A stretch of 64,000 nt of DNA from Arctopsyche grandis (GCF_051622035.1 NC_135357.1:13289001-13353000), one strand, 5' to 3'. Positions 49,417 to 62,124 are shown, counted from the first letter of the stretch. Numbers and translations are program-made. The notes: a model not told the origin generated them from the sequence alone.

Positions 49417-49926
49417 GTCCAAATGTAAACCTAAATCTATCAGACGATCGATAACGTTCAAGTTTAATGCTATGAAACCATGTATACTGCAGAATGGTAG
49501 ATTGAAATTAGCATAGTTCTGAAATGTTATGATAAAGGCGCGTTTCTCGTCGGAAGACGCCGGAAATATAAGGGTACTCGTATATTTCCGTACATACTCC
49601 AAATTCAAATGGCGTTAATTTAACTTGAGGCTTTACCCGATCTAGGATATGTGTACTCGTGTGCAATAGAATTCGTTTATTATCCTCTCCAGGGTAATAA
49701 CGATCTTTTGTGTTCAAAAACTCTGCGCTGAACAGCCGTCCCTTGATAATAGAAGAAATGGGTTTCGTGGCCGCATATTGTCGTGGCTGACAACAAAAAT
49801 CCTGGGTAATTGATTTAATTTGGGGATTTCTTCGGACTTTTTCAATCCCACCCTTGAGGAATTTCCAGTTTATATTCTCACATCGTAATGGACACATATC
49901 AACCTGTAGTAGTCCATTTACGATCT
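49417..49926 (-). CDS. Two exons of an unrecognised protein gene (partial or broken)
   Basis: Exon 49926-49598 (acceptor after the pyrimidine run TTTTCTTTTATTAG) opens in phase 1 and encodes about 110 residues, among them VDMCPLRCENINWKFL, KSITQDFCCQPRQYAATKP and LLHTSTHILDRVKPQVKLTP. Donor GGA|GTATGT and acceptor ACATTTCAG|AAC bound a 79-bp intron (49597-49519). Exon 49518-49417 adds 34 residues (NYANFNLPFCSIHGF, then ALNLNVIDRLIDLGLHLD) and ends at GAC|GTGAGT. Phases agree across the join. I do not recognise the family. The last helix NVIDRLIDLGLHLD resembles the first mTERF-type repeat (mitochondrial transcription/ribosome factors), but only weakly. No further exon was found on either side, so it may be a gene relic. 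Confidence 0.45.
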
Positions 49927-50124
49927 CTAATAAAAGAAAATGAAAGAAAATCTTACTCAAACACAAGATCGGTCATGAAATAAATAGTACGAGTCAAACA
50001 ATCGCAGATCGTCAAACAATGGTAAAATAGTTTTCTTTATATAAACAATTGATAAATATAATATACATCTTAATCCCATCTACAGATTCCAATACTGGTA
50101 CTACAGAAACCGGTTCTACGGGGT

Positions 50125-50190
50125 TTAATTTTTATATACCAGGAAGGCCTAACAAGTGAACCCCAATTCAACTTCCTGGCCAATTACAAA
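50125..50190 (-). repeat. Stem-loop plus A-rich retroposon tail, copy 2
   Basis: TTTTTATATACCAGGAAGGC followed by CTTCCTGGCCAATTAC forms a stem CCAGGAAG/CTTCCTGG. It is homologous to the copies at 12618 and 62125. Confidence 0.5.
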
Positions 50191-50395
50191 CATCAATATA
50201 CATTTTTTAGAATAATTTTAACGAAGCATCAGGGAGACATTTATGGATAAATTAAATTTTTTTTTATATAAATCTTCAAAATACTGAAAAAACTCCAAAT
50301 TTACGAGGCATTTATAGACAAATATTTGCAGCATTTTTATACGAATCGGCGAAATTCGAGATGCTAAAAACTTGAAAATTGCGAGAAATGGGTAA

Positions 50396-50437
50396 AGGTT
50401 GCCAATTTTTTGGAACCGTTTCAATGAATATCAGATA
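50396..50437 (-). repeat. SINE tail remnant
   Basis: GGTTGCCAATTTTTTGGAAC followed by CGTTTCAATGAATATCAGAT matches the inverted tail of the SINE at 12852-13015. Only this piece is left. Confidence 0.4.
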
Positions 50438-52498
50438 CCTAAATATGTCGAAAATATCGTACTATTTCACCCGATACTATTTCAGAATACGTATTGATTT
50501 ACAACTTACAACGAAGAGAAGCATCGTCATAACGAAGAGAAGCAATTTTTGCATATATTTTCCTATTTTTTCACATGACAATTATTTGAATACATACATA
50601 TATTATATTTACAAGCTAAAACCATCCCTTCTACAAAATTTATGACACATTATTTTGTAACCATAAAAGAGATAAATTAAAAATTAATTTAAGTTATTGA
50701 TTAAAATAACTATCAAAGTTTATCAATATTTTATTGATAATTAATTAAATTGTGCTAATTGCTTAAATAAATCAATGCCGGTAGTACCGGTGTTGAAAAA
50801 AGAAGTTTTCGGTAGTACCGGTAGTGAAAAATTTCGTCATTTTTGGAATCCTTTATCCCAATAGATAAGTTCCACGAAAAATCACGTTTTTACCACAAAT
50901 ACGAGAAAATATGTACGATAGTAATTTAAAATAAATTACTATTTTACAAAATTACACAGGAAAAGTTTTCATAAATCGAAGGATGTGTGAATTAAATATA
51001 TTATTTTCGCAATTTTTCCAAATAGTACATCTATCATTCTGATTGCTCTTTATTATTATTATAAAACTATATTATAACGAACGCGTAATCCAGCAGCAAG
51101 AATTAATATTTATTGTCGGTCGAATTTAGTTTTTACAAAATAATTTATTTTTTACTAGTACTAGTTTTTATTAAAAATCTCTTGTAGACATATACTCGTA
51201 GAATAACATATGTATATAAAAAAAGTTTAATTTAATTTCAAACAGTTCAAAAATTATTTACGACCCACCATGTATGTATACATATATATATGTATGTATG
51301 TACGTACATAAAATCAAATCTACCAAAAGCGTGTCTCATATTTATTTACGAAAACAAACACTAGGGTTGAAAACGAAGTTGTCGAGTATAAAAAAGATGT
51401 ATAAAAAAAGAGTCACTTTTATGTGAAAAACTTTCGTTCGGAAAGAAAATGATCAAAGTTTTCGGCATAATCATACCGTGAGGATATGATTACGTATCTC
51501 CGTCTAATATATGCAAATTTTCTCACTACGCTAGCCTCCTTTGTCTCGAAGAAAAATCTGGTACGTGGCTCGATTTCGAATTGTGATTTTGTAACGTGCA
51601 TTCAGCAGAAATGCATTTTGTGAAAACGTGGCACAACTCAACTCATTTGAAAAATTTGTCTTCACATTTTTTAATAACATTATAAAAACACCATTAGTAT
51701 AGTAAAGTGATCAAGTATTTCTCTTCGAATAAAATTCAATGTCATTAAAACATATTTGACATTGCGTGGCCGCTAATATGATAATTTGCATTATAATCAC
51801 ACTATCAACGCTTCTTGTTCTGTGAATATCAATTATTTTTTACATGTTTTGAATTCATAGTATTTATTTTGTATAACTAACTGTGGTTATTTTAAAGTTA
51901 ATTATATGTAAATACATATATTTATATTTGAAATGTCCGTCTTGATTGAAAGTTGTAGAGTAACTGTTTCCGTTCATTCGTTGGGAATTCAGCCAAAATT
52001 TTATATTTGCTATATTTGAAAGTAAATCAAATGAAACTGACTGTTATTGTTACATATTATATAAGCAATTGCTTACAATGCTTACAACTAATCAAATATC
52101 TAAGAGATTTAATATCTTAATAAATGCAATTAGAAACCGGCTTTATTTTTACATGTATATGTATATATGTAGATAATATGTATTTAAGTACGTAAAAATT
52201 CATACATATCTACATATATGCGGACTTAATGATTATATCAATAAAGCAATACACTTAATTATTAGGAAGCCTGAATATGTACATTTGTAGGATATGTATT
52301 GATATATCGTATTCCTAGAAAATATAATAAGAAAAGGTTTCTTTAACGTCAATATACGAATACCTGTCCATACATACGATAAACATTTCATCCGCTTGTT
52401 AGATGTTGACTTTGAGTATTTTAATAAAACATGTAAAGGAAAATATTTTTTCTCAAAGTTTTCATATTGAGTACATATATTTAAAAATAATTACGCAT

Positions 52499-52566
52499 AT
52501 AATAAATAAAATATAACTTATCTACATACAATTATGTAGGTACATAAGTTATATTTTATTTATTTA
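52499..52566. repeat. Long near-perfect hairpin (about 30-bp arms)
   Basis: The left arm (52501-52530) contains AAATAAAATATAACTTAT; the right arm (52533-52565) contains ATAAGTTATATTTTATTT. The loop is only a few bases. It may be a decayed MITE or a small palindrome. Confidence 0.75.
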
Positions 52567-53470
52567 CCTTTATTATACTGTAGGTTTTATAGGCTTGTTT
52601 TTTAATGTTTATTGTCATATAAATATTATTTGGTGTCATAAAAGAAACATTTGCCTAATCAGCGCTTCTTTGAAAATGGCTTTTTGCGGTTATCGCCGAT
52701 CTATATTGGATTTTAATCGACAGTTTAAGAATTGGTGTCTATTTTCAGAAAGAAAATAGCTTCCGAATACGCCTGATTGTTTCTTCCAATGTGAATTGAG
52801 GGAGTCGCCCTCACGAACTAACCATAAATTATCAGAAAAGCAATAATCTTCGAATGACCCATACTACGGGGTGATACTGAAACCAATTCTCTGCATTATG
52901 CAACGATTTCAAAATTTTCCGAGTGGAAAATACTACCAAATTTTCCTCATTGAATCCGACTAAAATAATAATAATTTTTAAATTGAGAAATTGATATAAG
53001 TAATGATGTACTCGTGTTCGAAGGACCGCCATGTGTTATCTGAAATACTAAAGTGCCAGAGACTGAGAGATTGTAAATGGAGCAATTCCCTAGGAAGAAA
53101 TTGTACTCAAAAGACGACATGATTGATTGACACATTCTACGTATTATAGAACACGCAAGAAACATATTCTATGGAAAATGATTTATTTTATTGTTCTAAT
53201 ACACTTTTATTAAATATACTTATGTATATTAAATTAGGCTAAGTGAGATAAAATTTATCGACGCCTTTCAAACATTAATCATAAGTTTTGCAAAACATTT
53301 TCAATGCTGAAAACTTTCGACAAATACGCAGATATTGAAAGCCTAATTTGGAAGTTCAGACGTACCAAAATATTTTGAATGGGTTTTACAAAGGCCATCG
53401 ATTCTGTTTAAAACTAAAACGTTCCAATAGTTGAAATCGTATTACGATAAGGAATGAAAAGCATAAAAAT

Positions 53471-53818
53471 ATGAACTTTGAATATTGTTATTTAATCAAA
53501 TTTTCTTCCGGACGAATGAAATTTTCCTTGATGAAACCAAGGAAAAGTTTGGAAAGGCGCGAACCGATAAGAGCCATCGTTCGCGTAAATTACGATCGGA
53601 AAAGCGCACGCGAAAAGATACCGAAGAGAGCTTTTCCGACTGCGAAAAAGGAGCTTTTTTTTTCAATGAAAAATACTGCGATATTCGGATATTATCCGGA
53701 CACTGATGTCCACTTAGCGGATTTTACGTGTTCCAATCCGCTCATAATCCGATCACTGTCTGAGATAAGCAGAAGGAAACTAAGCAAAGCCGGTGTAAAA
53801 AAGTTTGCATGTCCGTAA
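53471..53818 (+). CDS. Hypothetical 115-codon ORF in a GC-richer block
   Basis: It starts at a true ATG and is rich in Lys/Arg (MKPRKSLERREPIRAIVRV and on). There is no recognised domain, signal peptide or neighbour. The DNA here is less AT-rich than its surroundings, which by itself makes longer ORFs likelier. It could equally be conserved noncoding DNA. Confidence 0.15.
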   Translation: MNFEYCYLIKFSSGRMKFSLMKPRKSLERREPIRAIVRVNYDRKSAREKIPKRAFPTAKKELFFSMKNTAIFGYYPDTDVHLADFTCSNPLIIRSLSEISRRKLSKAGVKKFACP

Positions 53819-54884
53819 AAAATAAATAAAGACGCACCGAAAATCGAAACAGCAACTTCCTTTTTATGACTCCGAGTTCATTTTGAACTTTTACTAAAGC
53901 TCTGAAAGATACGGCTTTTTTAACTTCCCCTTTGGTAATTGCGAAGTACATTTACGAATTCAACCGATCAAAGAGCCTCCGATGTCTTTTAAATTACTTA
54001 AATTATTCCATATTTTTAGAAGCAATAATTCTTTACATTGTACTTTTTCAAACAAACATCCTTTTTACTTCAATTGATTTCAATAGCTTCATATTAAAAG
54101 AACGATGAAGTCATCCATCGTAAATCTCACAGTACATACAAAATTGTACAATTTAGTTTAACAGTTGCGACATTGTACCGTTAGAGTTGTTAAGATAATT
54201 AAGAGAAACGTATAAACAGTCTTCACTAACCCTACAATTCTTACATCGTTTACTTTATTTCATTTTGGCGCCGGCCTTGCATTTAACACCCCTGATAAAT
54301 ACTGGGAAGCCCATTAAGACGGTCTGCAGTGTTTACAGCCTCAATTCGCATACTTTCCACTACAATATTTACGAAAGCATTTACACTAAAGTTGCATTCT
54401 CCACAATTTTATACTAGCTTAACTCCATATGAATGAGTCGGTCGAATGGACAGAGAAGTGATCTTTGGAAAATTCGATTTTAGATTATCTCGCAACACTC
54501 GTTTCATTTTATTGTAGCTTAGCTCTACTCACACCAGGACCTTGGATTGGAATGTATTATGATAAAAATAAATCGAAATTTCTTATTTTGAGACCACTTT
54601 TAAGGTCATATTTATATTTATACAAAGTAAACAAATAAAATGATACTTCATTTCGAAATTATCTATTCCCCAAACATTCATATATAATTTAATGAAATAA
54701 TCTTTCCCATTTAAATTTCTGAGGCTTTTACATAATACATAGTAATTAAATTAATTTTTGAATACTGAAAACATTTCGGCCCCACCAGAAGTTAAAACAT
54801 TAACAGCAAAAGTTATATTAAATGTTGATTATAAATACATGAATGTGAAAAATAAACAATTTTCATAGTATTATTGGATAGTGT

Positions 54885-54985
54885 ATCATCAATGATGATG
54901 ATGATTCATCATCATTTACAGCCATTAACATGATGTAGGCCTCTCCAATACGCGACTCCCATCCATCTCATCCCGCACATTTTTG
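54885..54985 (-). repeat. RTE-like LINE 3' terminus with (TGATGA)n-type tail
   Basis: ATGATGATGATTCATCATCA, then TTACAGCCATTAACATGATG and TAGGCCTCTCCAATACGCGA, then CCATCCATCTCATCCCGCAC. On the - strand this is an RTE 3' end with its microsatellite-like tail. It continues the family of 6306-6650. Confidence 0.5.
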
Positions 54986-55125
54986 TAATAAAATCCAACC
55001 AACTTTGTTTCGGTGTCCCGACAAAACCGCGCGGGACAAAATTACTGGGACAAAATTGCTTTAATGAACCGCGCAGTGACAAAATCGCGCAAACCAAAAT
55101 AGCGCCGCGACAAAATCACCCAAGG
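54985..55125. repeat. Short-period GACAAAAT-CGCGC repeat block
   Basis: CGACAAAACCGCGCGGGACA, GACAAAATTGC, TGACAAAATCGCGC and CGACAAAATCACCC occur in a row. GC-rich words alternate with GACAAAAT at irregular spacing. Confidence 0.6.
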
Positions 55126-55461
55126 TATACATACATATATAAACAAATATAAGCAAGAAAATAAATACAAAAACAAGTAACATAAATATTAAAAATGTAT
55201 ATAAAAGAAAAATCCGATGGAACACATTAATTTATTTTGAAAGTGTAACTTTGAATTAATGCTGATGCTTCGATATTATTTTCATTTTAGGACATAATTA
55301 TTAAGTAATAACATAACTATTCTTGTTATTCATGTTTCAAAAAAGTGTAAATAAATTCAAAGGTACACTTTCAAAATTAATGAACGATTCGTATTTTATA
55401 ATTACTGTGTTCTATCAGTTTTCTTAAAACATTAGACTTGTTTTTAATATGTATATTACTT

Positions 55462-55696
55462 GTCCAGTGCACTCAAAGAAGTATGGAACGCTGTATATTT
55501 AGTATAACGAGAAGAGATAGTAGATATCGAAATACGTGGGTGAGAATTATGACAAAGGTGGTTAATGTAATGATGAAATTTAAGACATTGAAATGGCAAT
55601 GGGCAGGTCACGTAGTTTGAAGAACGAATGATAGATGGATGAAATAAGTACTATAATAGTACCATAGAGAATGTAAAAGGGTACCATTCGAATGTA
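55462..55696 (+). pseudogene. RTE-like LINE 3' fragment
   Basis: The + frame reads CTQRSMERCIFSITRRDSRY ... KFKTLKWQWAGHVV, a stop, RTNDRWMK. It is the closest of the copies to the consensus RTE C-terminal motif (LKWQWAGH-x-x-RR-x-D-x-RW). It has a stop, then ends. Confidence 0.7.
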
Positions 55697-55756
55697 TTTC
55701 TGATTTATGTGATTTTATTGTTGAAACGATTCCCCATAAACTGTTAAAAAACTTAT

Positions 55757-55845
55757 CATACATCTCACCCAAGTATTCCATTTCCTACCTTTCATCATTA
55801 TGCCGAGCATACAGAGTTCCATAATCCTTTGAGTGCAATGCACTT
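55757..55845 (-). repeat. RTE-like LINE fragment, opposite orientation
   Basis: CACCCAAGTATTCCATTTCC, then TTTCATCATTATGCCGAGCA and TACAGAGTTCCATA match the same parts of 30371-30667. A SINE tail remnant (55697-55740) lies between it and the + strand fragment. Confidence 0.55.
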
Positions 55846-55971
55846 TCAAAAAATAAAATTAAAGCGCATATAATATGTACATGCATGTGAACAAAAATTT
55901 TAATACATAGTTAAATATTATGCGGATCAAAAAAAAATTTGAGAAAAACTTTTGTTTATTTTTTTACATAG

Positions 55972-56652
55972 GTGAGATCAGATATAAAAGCTTTCAAAAA
56001 CGGCATACCATTTTTTCCACGATATAATATATACGAGTATATATCGATATATTATGCTATTCCCGTCTTGTTTACGTTTATTTTTTATAAAATATTTTAT
56101 TCAGTAAGAAAGCATGATCTTTTTAAAAGATTCAATGATTCCTTTGCATTATGTTCTTTGAATGTTTTCCGTTCGTTTTCGATGAAAATGAAACCCCACA
56201 TTATTTCGAGTGGAATTTACTACAAGGTAAACTTTCACCGTTTACATAATACCACCATAAAAACCTCCGCAGTATCCCCTCGTATTTTAGATGTGTACAT
56301 TTTATATTTAAATTTTGAACAAAGCACAACAGAATTAATTCAAAAACAAAAAATAAACATGTGCCTTCGCACACCTATGTATATGCCAACATATGTATGT
56401 AGTTTGGGGGGGCTCGCGAGATATAATTCGATTTCGGTGCTGTACAAATTGCCCTTTCACAATTCGCGTAACCTCATTATGCGTACTCGGATGCGTAATT
56501 TTGGTGGCGTTCCTAGTCGAGCGAATATCAGCTCGGATCATTTGTCCAGCTCAGGGCCTATATTTGTCTTGGATGACATTCCATTGTCCACATCCTTCCG
56601 CCGACTTCATTTTGGGATCTTACTCAGCAGGCATTTCGCTATGGGCTCGTAA
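55972..56652 (+). CDS. Unusually long ORF without ATG start
   Basis: 226 codons stay open from a GTG at 55972 to the stop at 56650-56652. The first ATG lies far inside (MKMKPHIISSG), leaving about 155 residues. The first part is hydrophobic (YYAIPVLFTFIFYKIFYSV), the last part polar. There is no recognised domain. The right half (about 56380-56640) is GC-richer than its surroundings and may be conserved noncoding DNA instead. Low support as a gene. Confidence 0.18.
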   Translation: MRSDIKAFKNGIPFFPRYNIYEYISIYYAIPVLFTFIFYKIFYSVRKHDLFKRFNDSFALCSLNVFRSFSMKMKPHIISSGIYYKVNFHRLHNTTIKTSAVSPRILDVYILYLNFEQSTTELIQKQKINMCLRTPMYMPTYVCSLGGLARYNSISVLYKLPFHNSRNLIMRTRMRNFGGVPSRANISSDHLSSSGPIFVLDDIPLSTSFRRLHFGILLSRHFAMGS

Positions 56653-57371
56653 GCTCTAAAATTGTTAATGACTTTAAGCGAATTACATTTTCGACATTGC
56701 GTTATGTTATAGGTAACACAATTATTGTAAAATCTTTCAAGGATATTCTTATTCCGTAATATATATCAAATTATATACACCACTACACTATTAGTGATTT
56801 TCTTATAATTAAATTTGAAAAATATGTATTCTTACAATTTAAAAATTGTTTTCATAGCTAGCCGAATTGAACGAAAACATAAAATTTGCATAATTTTAAA
56901 TATTAAAATATCATTACAATATTTGAAGAAATGTTGAATTTATATTAAAATAGTAATTTCTAGTAACCTAAACCTTGTTAACCGCTTCGATCCCAACCTA
57001 ACATGTACATACATATATATATAAAAATACTCACACGGACACTTGATTAATATGTATGTATAAATACTGTTTAATGGTTGATTAATTTTTTATTTCGGTT
57101 TTATCAGTTCTAAAAAACAAGTGGTAAAAATTATATTGTATGTACAAATGTAATGACAAGCAACGATAGTTTTAACTCGCGGTATTCAAGTGGTTAAAAA
57201 CAAACTTGATGATTTCCTAATAAATATTGGCCTTTTCTAATTTTTTATTATTTTGGTTTAATCTTTATTTTTTTATTTCACTTCCTTTAGTTTTGGTTTG
57301 TGTTTTTATTTTATTTTGTTTCTACATCATTTTTATCTTAATTTGGTTTAGATATTTATTATTATATATAA

Positions 57372-57888
57372 CTAGTGTTGTACCCGATGAAATATCATCG
57401 CATGGGTGTTGACATTAATTTATTAAATAAAAAAAAATTAAAATAAATGTGTCGGTTCTGTGTTCGATCCACACGTTATCTGATTTTTTTCACATACCTT
57501 TTAAATATATTTAATTTAATATTTATATTTAATTGTAAAATATGAAAAAAATGGCAAAAACTACCTACCTACATACATGTAAACAATATAAAACACCAAT
57601 AGAAAAAATTATTAATTAATTAATAAATAAATTCTCAATAGTTGGCGATAAATGCGCGGATACTTAGCTATTAACCTAGAGGAAAAATTGGTAGCAAACA
57701 GTATATACATATATATAAGTTTTTTTCTTTTGTTATTATATTCGTATACGTTTTTTTGGCAGTGGGTTAGCTGTGACCTACATACATATGTATGTCGAAT
57801 CGAAACGACTATTATAGTATGGCGAGCGTCATCTCAGATATACAGACAGACAGACAGAGAGACACACAAACTAGCCATATTATATATA
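57372..57888 (-). mobile_element. Non-autonomous Helitron-like element, copy B
   Basis: On the - strand it starts near TATATATAATATGGCTAGTT and ends GCGATGATATTTCATCGGGT, then ACAACACTAG before T. GATGATATTTCATC is the pre-terminal hairpin and CTAG the terminus. A (CAGA)n tract lies near the 5' end. It is paralogous to 15119-15545. Confidence 0.75.
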
Positions 57889-58099
57889 CAAATTATTGAC
57901 GAACCTCTTGGGTCTACCTGCTATGTCGCGTCTTTTAAGTATTTTTTAGAAAAATAAAAACTCCTTCACTGAAACGTATCAATGAGAACTGGTTTTCTCT
58001 AACCACTGTGAAAATATTCACGCGTAACGTGACGTCATAGTGAAGAGTGCACCCACACTTATAAAAGTTCTGTCTATTTTTGCATATAATTAGCTATTT

Positions 58100-58585
58100 T
58101 CGAAAACGTCAAATTTTGACAATATTGACCTTGACAATACGACGCAAGCAATATTTCGCCGTATCATCGCACTCCGCTATGTATGTATACATATGTATGT
58201 AAGCCGATTTTGCCTTGCAATCGTCTAATACAAGTACAAATGCGGCGAAAACTAGCGATGCTGTATAGTAGAGCATCGCAACGTGAATGCCCTGGCCCTT
58301 TTTATACCGTGGGCACCACTTTGATCTAACGTATGCGAGCGAGATCACGTGTGAGGGAGAAAACTGATGGTAGTTAACGTTTTGTCACCTATGTATGTAG
58401 GGACGAGCTACCGACTGCCGATGAAGTACATATGTATGTATGTACGTAGATGACAAACTCTACGAGTCGTAAACAATGTGTGCCGCGAATATGAAGAGGT
58501 TGCGTGGCTCTGCTGTATAGTATGAATAGAGTAGTCTATTCTGTACGAACTGTATACGTGCAACGCTGAATAATATAAACGGACC
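58100..58585. mobile_element. Right part of a TIR element, paralogue of 8935-11053
   Basis: GACAATACGACGCAAGCAAT, TAAGCCGATTTTGCCTTGCA, GGCGAAAACTAGCGATGCTG and the end AATAATATAAACGGACC match the parts of 8935-11053 outside its nested MITE. The left terminus was not found. It serves as the empty site for the TAA insertion. Confidence 0.6.
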
Positions 58586-59479
58586 TTTACGTAAATAATT
58601 CGTACCACATATTTGCCTAGTGAGGTGTGTCCCATTTAATTATTATATATAATGAGTGGTGCTACCCGACTATGCTCAGTAAATAGAAATGAAATGAAAA
58701 CCATGGATTGATTTTTTATAAAATTTATTTGAGTTGAAAAAAATTGATATTATTTAACCTCTTTGATCAATCCAACCAATCAGAAACGAATTACAGAGGC
58801 CGTCTCAGTTTTATATATTATATACATATATAAGATATAAAATATATTTAATTTTGGAATTTCAAATACGTCACTTAATTAAAATTTTATGTTATCATAA
58901 TGTACTGTATTTTTAATTATGTTAAATAATTTTTATTTAATTTTGAAGGCCTGCAGTTTGAATAAATTAAATTTTTTTTAGTTTATTATAATGGAGGAAT
59001 ATTGTACATTCTATTTTTCTGAATTTATTATTGAATGAAGGACAACCTTGTTTTTGGTGAAACTCGATTTTATATACCTACATACATAGTGGTTCTGGGA
59101 TATGATATTATATCAAATATGCGGATAGAGAGTTGACTAAACTACATAATGTTTGTCCTAATTTAATTTTAATTATCGAAATGCAATTTCAAAACACATA
59201 TTTGTACCCAAGGACCCCTTTCAAGGGACCCTCAACATAAATACATATTAATTTCTAAAAATCAAACGAAAAACATAAAGTTTATTAACAAGATTCCAGG
59301 AACGACCCCGTAACATTTTAATACGCAGACGGACAGATTAATACGATATATTACGACACATTTCACCGCACATGAATACGTTTGAAGATTTTCGTGATTT
59401 TCATTACATTAAGTGTACACATATATACGTACATATGTATACGTATATGAACATATATAGGTACATACCAAAACCGAAA

Positions 59480-59920
59480 CAGCCGAGGCGACTAATTCGC
59501 CAAAATTAATTCACAATCACAATTTATATGCGCGGTCGTGTAATAGATCATCCACGAAGCGTAGGATGAAATAAGGTGAATTAAACGAGACCGCAGTTGA
59601 TGTGTGCGTGATGATAAATCCCCACACTGGAATAATAAAGGGGTCAAATTATTATCGAGGGTCATTTATGAAGGGCGCGTCTGTGATATTATGTCGCAAT
59701 AAAACTTGATGTCTTTTATTTTCGCACTGTTTTTATCGTCTGCTTTCGTGGGGACGTGTGCGAGTGATTGTCACTCTGCGTACTTGACGAAATGTCAAAA
59801 GGATGATTGCCTATCGCGAGATACAAGATAAATCTCCGATGGATCCTTGGCCACGTCCCGTAGAGGAAATTTTCGTCTGATACAACTTCACGCTCAACTT
59901 GCTGGAAAATTCATGCCAAA
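59480..59920. other. GC-richer unique block
   Basis: Composition is less AT-rich and CpG-containing, with no ORF motifs or repeat partners in the window. Possible conserved noncoding DNA. Confidence 0.25.
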
Positions 59921-61788
59921 AAGAGCTACATATATATATTTTCGTTTTCCAAATATAATTCTAGCTTAATTATATAGTAATTAGAAGTATACAAGTGTAC
60001 ATATTTAAAAACTCAATATAGCGTAGAATCAAGCGATTATAGAATATAACGTTAAATAAATATTTAACGAAATTATTAACGTTCGTAAAGAAATACGGCC
60101 AAGGTTGTGGAATTTTACAAAATATTGAGGTATTATATAGGTATTATAATGTTTCTTATCGTAAAACATATCATTATCTATTTATATGAAAATGTATCGA
60201 TATAATGTATACATAAGTATTATATCTTCATAAAAATGAATACTTTTTTTTATTTTTCCGGTATGCAAGTCTATGGTTTTCATTTAAGCACTACTGATAT
60301 TTTATATCTCGATTAGCGGTTCCAATACCGGTACTACCGGTAGTATCTAAATATAATAATTTCAATTTTATGTTAATAAAACTATTTTGAATTTAGAACA
60401 AACTTTGTATTGGCTTGTCTGTATATGTTAGTCTAAGAATGAGACAACACTCAACATCCTTTCGGCCTACTATTCAAAGGAGCCATTAATTGTTTCATTA
60501 ATCTACAATCTAACATAAAGTATGTCGAAAATATCGGAGTTACATATGAGCCGTCATAATTGAAAGTGGCATTATTCTACTTTTCCTCATTTCGAGAAAT
60601 ATCTTGCAAAACGTCAAATATGTTTAACGGTAGATATTAAAAAAGCTGGTGGCCTGCAATACGTTTATACTGCTTTTTCAAGATTCTGGAAACATCGAAT
60701 TAAAATAAGTGATAGCAATTTGTGAATTAGGTAACAGAAATAGTGGTTTTGGAGTTGAAAATTTAATTTTCGCCACTTTCAAATATAACGGCTCATATAT
60801 TATATCTGAGACTATTTCCGAATACATATGTATGTATATATTGATTGTCGTTTTCGTAATAATTTTCCGATTATTTTTCCTGTCAAAGCCATTATAATCC
60901 GATGTTCATTTAACTGCACACCGTGTCAATTTGTGTACAACGTTTTTTTATCCAATTATTAAAAAAGCGTAAAAAAACGACGAAATTTCGAACGCAAATT
61001 ATATTCATAGCAATTTAGAAAAGCTACCCAATTATAATGATACTTTTTTTAGAGTGGATAAGCTTTTCGAGTATCGTTTTGCCGTGCAAACGTATGCAAG
61101 AAAATTTAATTAAAAAGTCTCAGTACACTCAAATATACGAACAAAAATATCGTCTCTTTTAATTATATGAATATTGCCTCACAAAAGGCAGCTTTTTTAA
61201 TTTTAAATAAATTACACGTTACTAGTATCAATTGCATATTTAAATTCACTTCAATAATGACACAGCTTACAAAGTGGCATAATATTCGGAATCGAAAAAT
61301 TTAAGGTCGGACGAATGTTTCGCTTTCAAAAATTAAATCACTTACGAAAACGTTTGAAATCTGTTTCGCTGATGTGTAACCGTAAATTATCTCGGAAAAT
61401 TTAGCAATTTGCTTTAAGCTTGCATATCAAATTTCTCGAATAATTCCCTCCAAAAAGGAAACGTTTCGATTTACAATAAAATACATCACAAATTTCAACT
61501 TTAGCCTTCTTTGCATGGTATTATATTTCAATTGAATGCGTAATTGCGTTAAAACACAAAAGGCATATCAGAAATTGATATAATGTTACTAATTTTGTAC
61601 AGAAGCGTCTTGAGACATTAATCGGAATCGGATAAAATTAGGAAATTCTTTTGGGAAAAGTCCGCTCTTAGTATTTATCCATACTTTGTTAGTTATACTT
61701 TTTATGAAGTCTATAGCTTGTATCTGGCATCTGTGAGCTTAAAATACATGTGTAGTTGAGAAACTTTCACCGAATGTACTATCTACAT

Positions 61789-61900
61789 CAGTGGTTCCCA
61801 AAGTGCTCCTGGGGTCCTTGTGACCGCTGAGACTGTCTGTGGCAAATTAAAAATAATTTCGGGGTGCGTGGAAATCGTCGGTGGATCCGCGAAAGGTTTA
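61789..61900. repeat. Possible hAT-type element end
   Basis: CAGTGGTTCCCAAAGTGCTC followed by CTGGGGTCCTTGTGACCGC resembles the widespread hAT (Charlie-like) terminus CAGTGGTTC. No matching inverted end was found. Confidence 0.35.
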
Positions 61901-62124
61901 ATATAAATTTTGAAATTTACAAGTCATTACCGGAACTTATTTTACCGTGAATTAAGTACATACATAGGCATATAATTTCATAATATCGCATTAAAAATCG
62001 ATACAAATGGCGTATTGTGGATTATGTTGTCTGGAGTTTGTTTATTTTCAGTATGAAATGTGGCAATTCCAAATTGATAAATCCACTGGCAACAGACCAA
62101 CCAAATCGTTATTTTATTTTACTT

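Noticed and set aside
49508..49608. Frameshift between two overlapping - strand ORFs, at first read as a broken DEG/ENaC-like channel
   Set aside because: The overlap is better explained by a 79-bp GT..AG intron; the channel resemblance rested on residues inside that intron.
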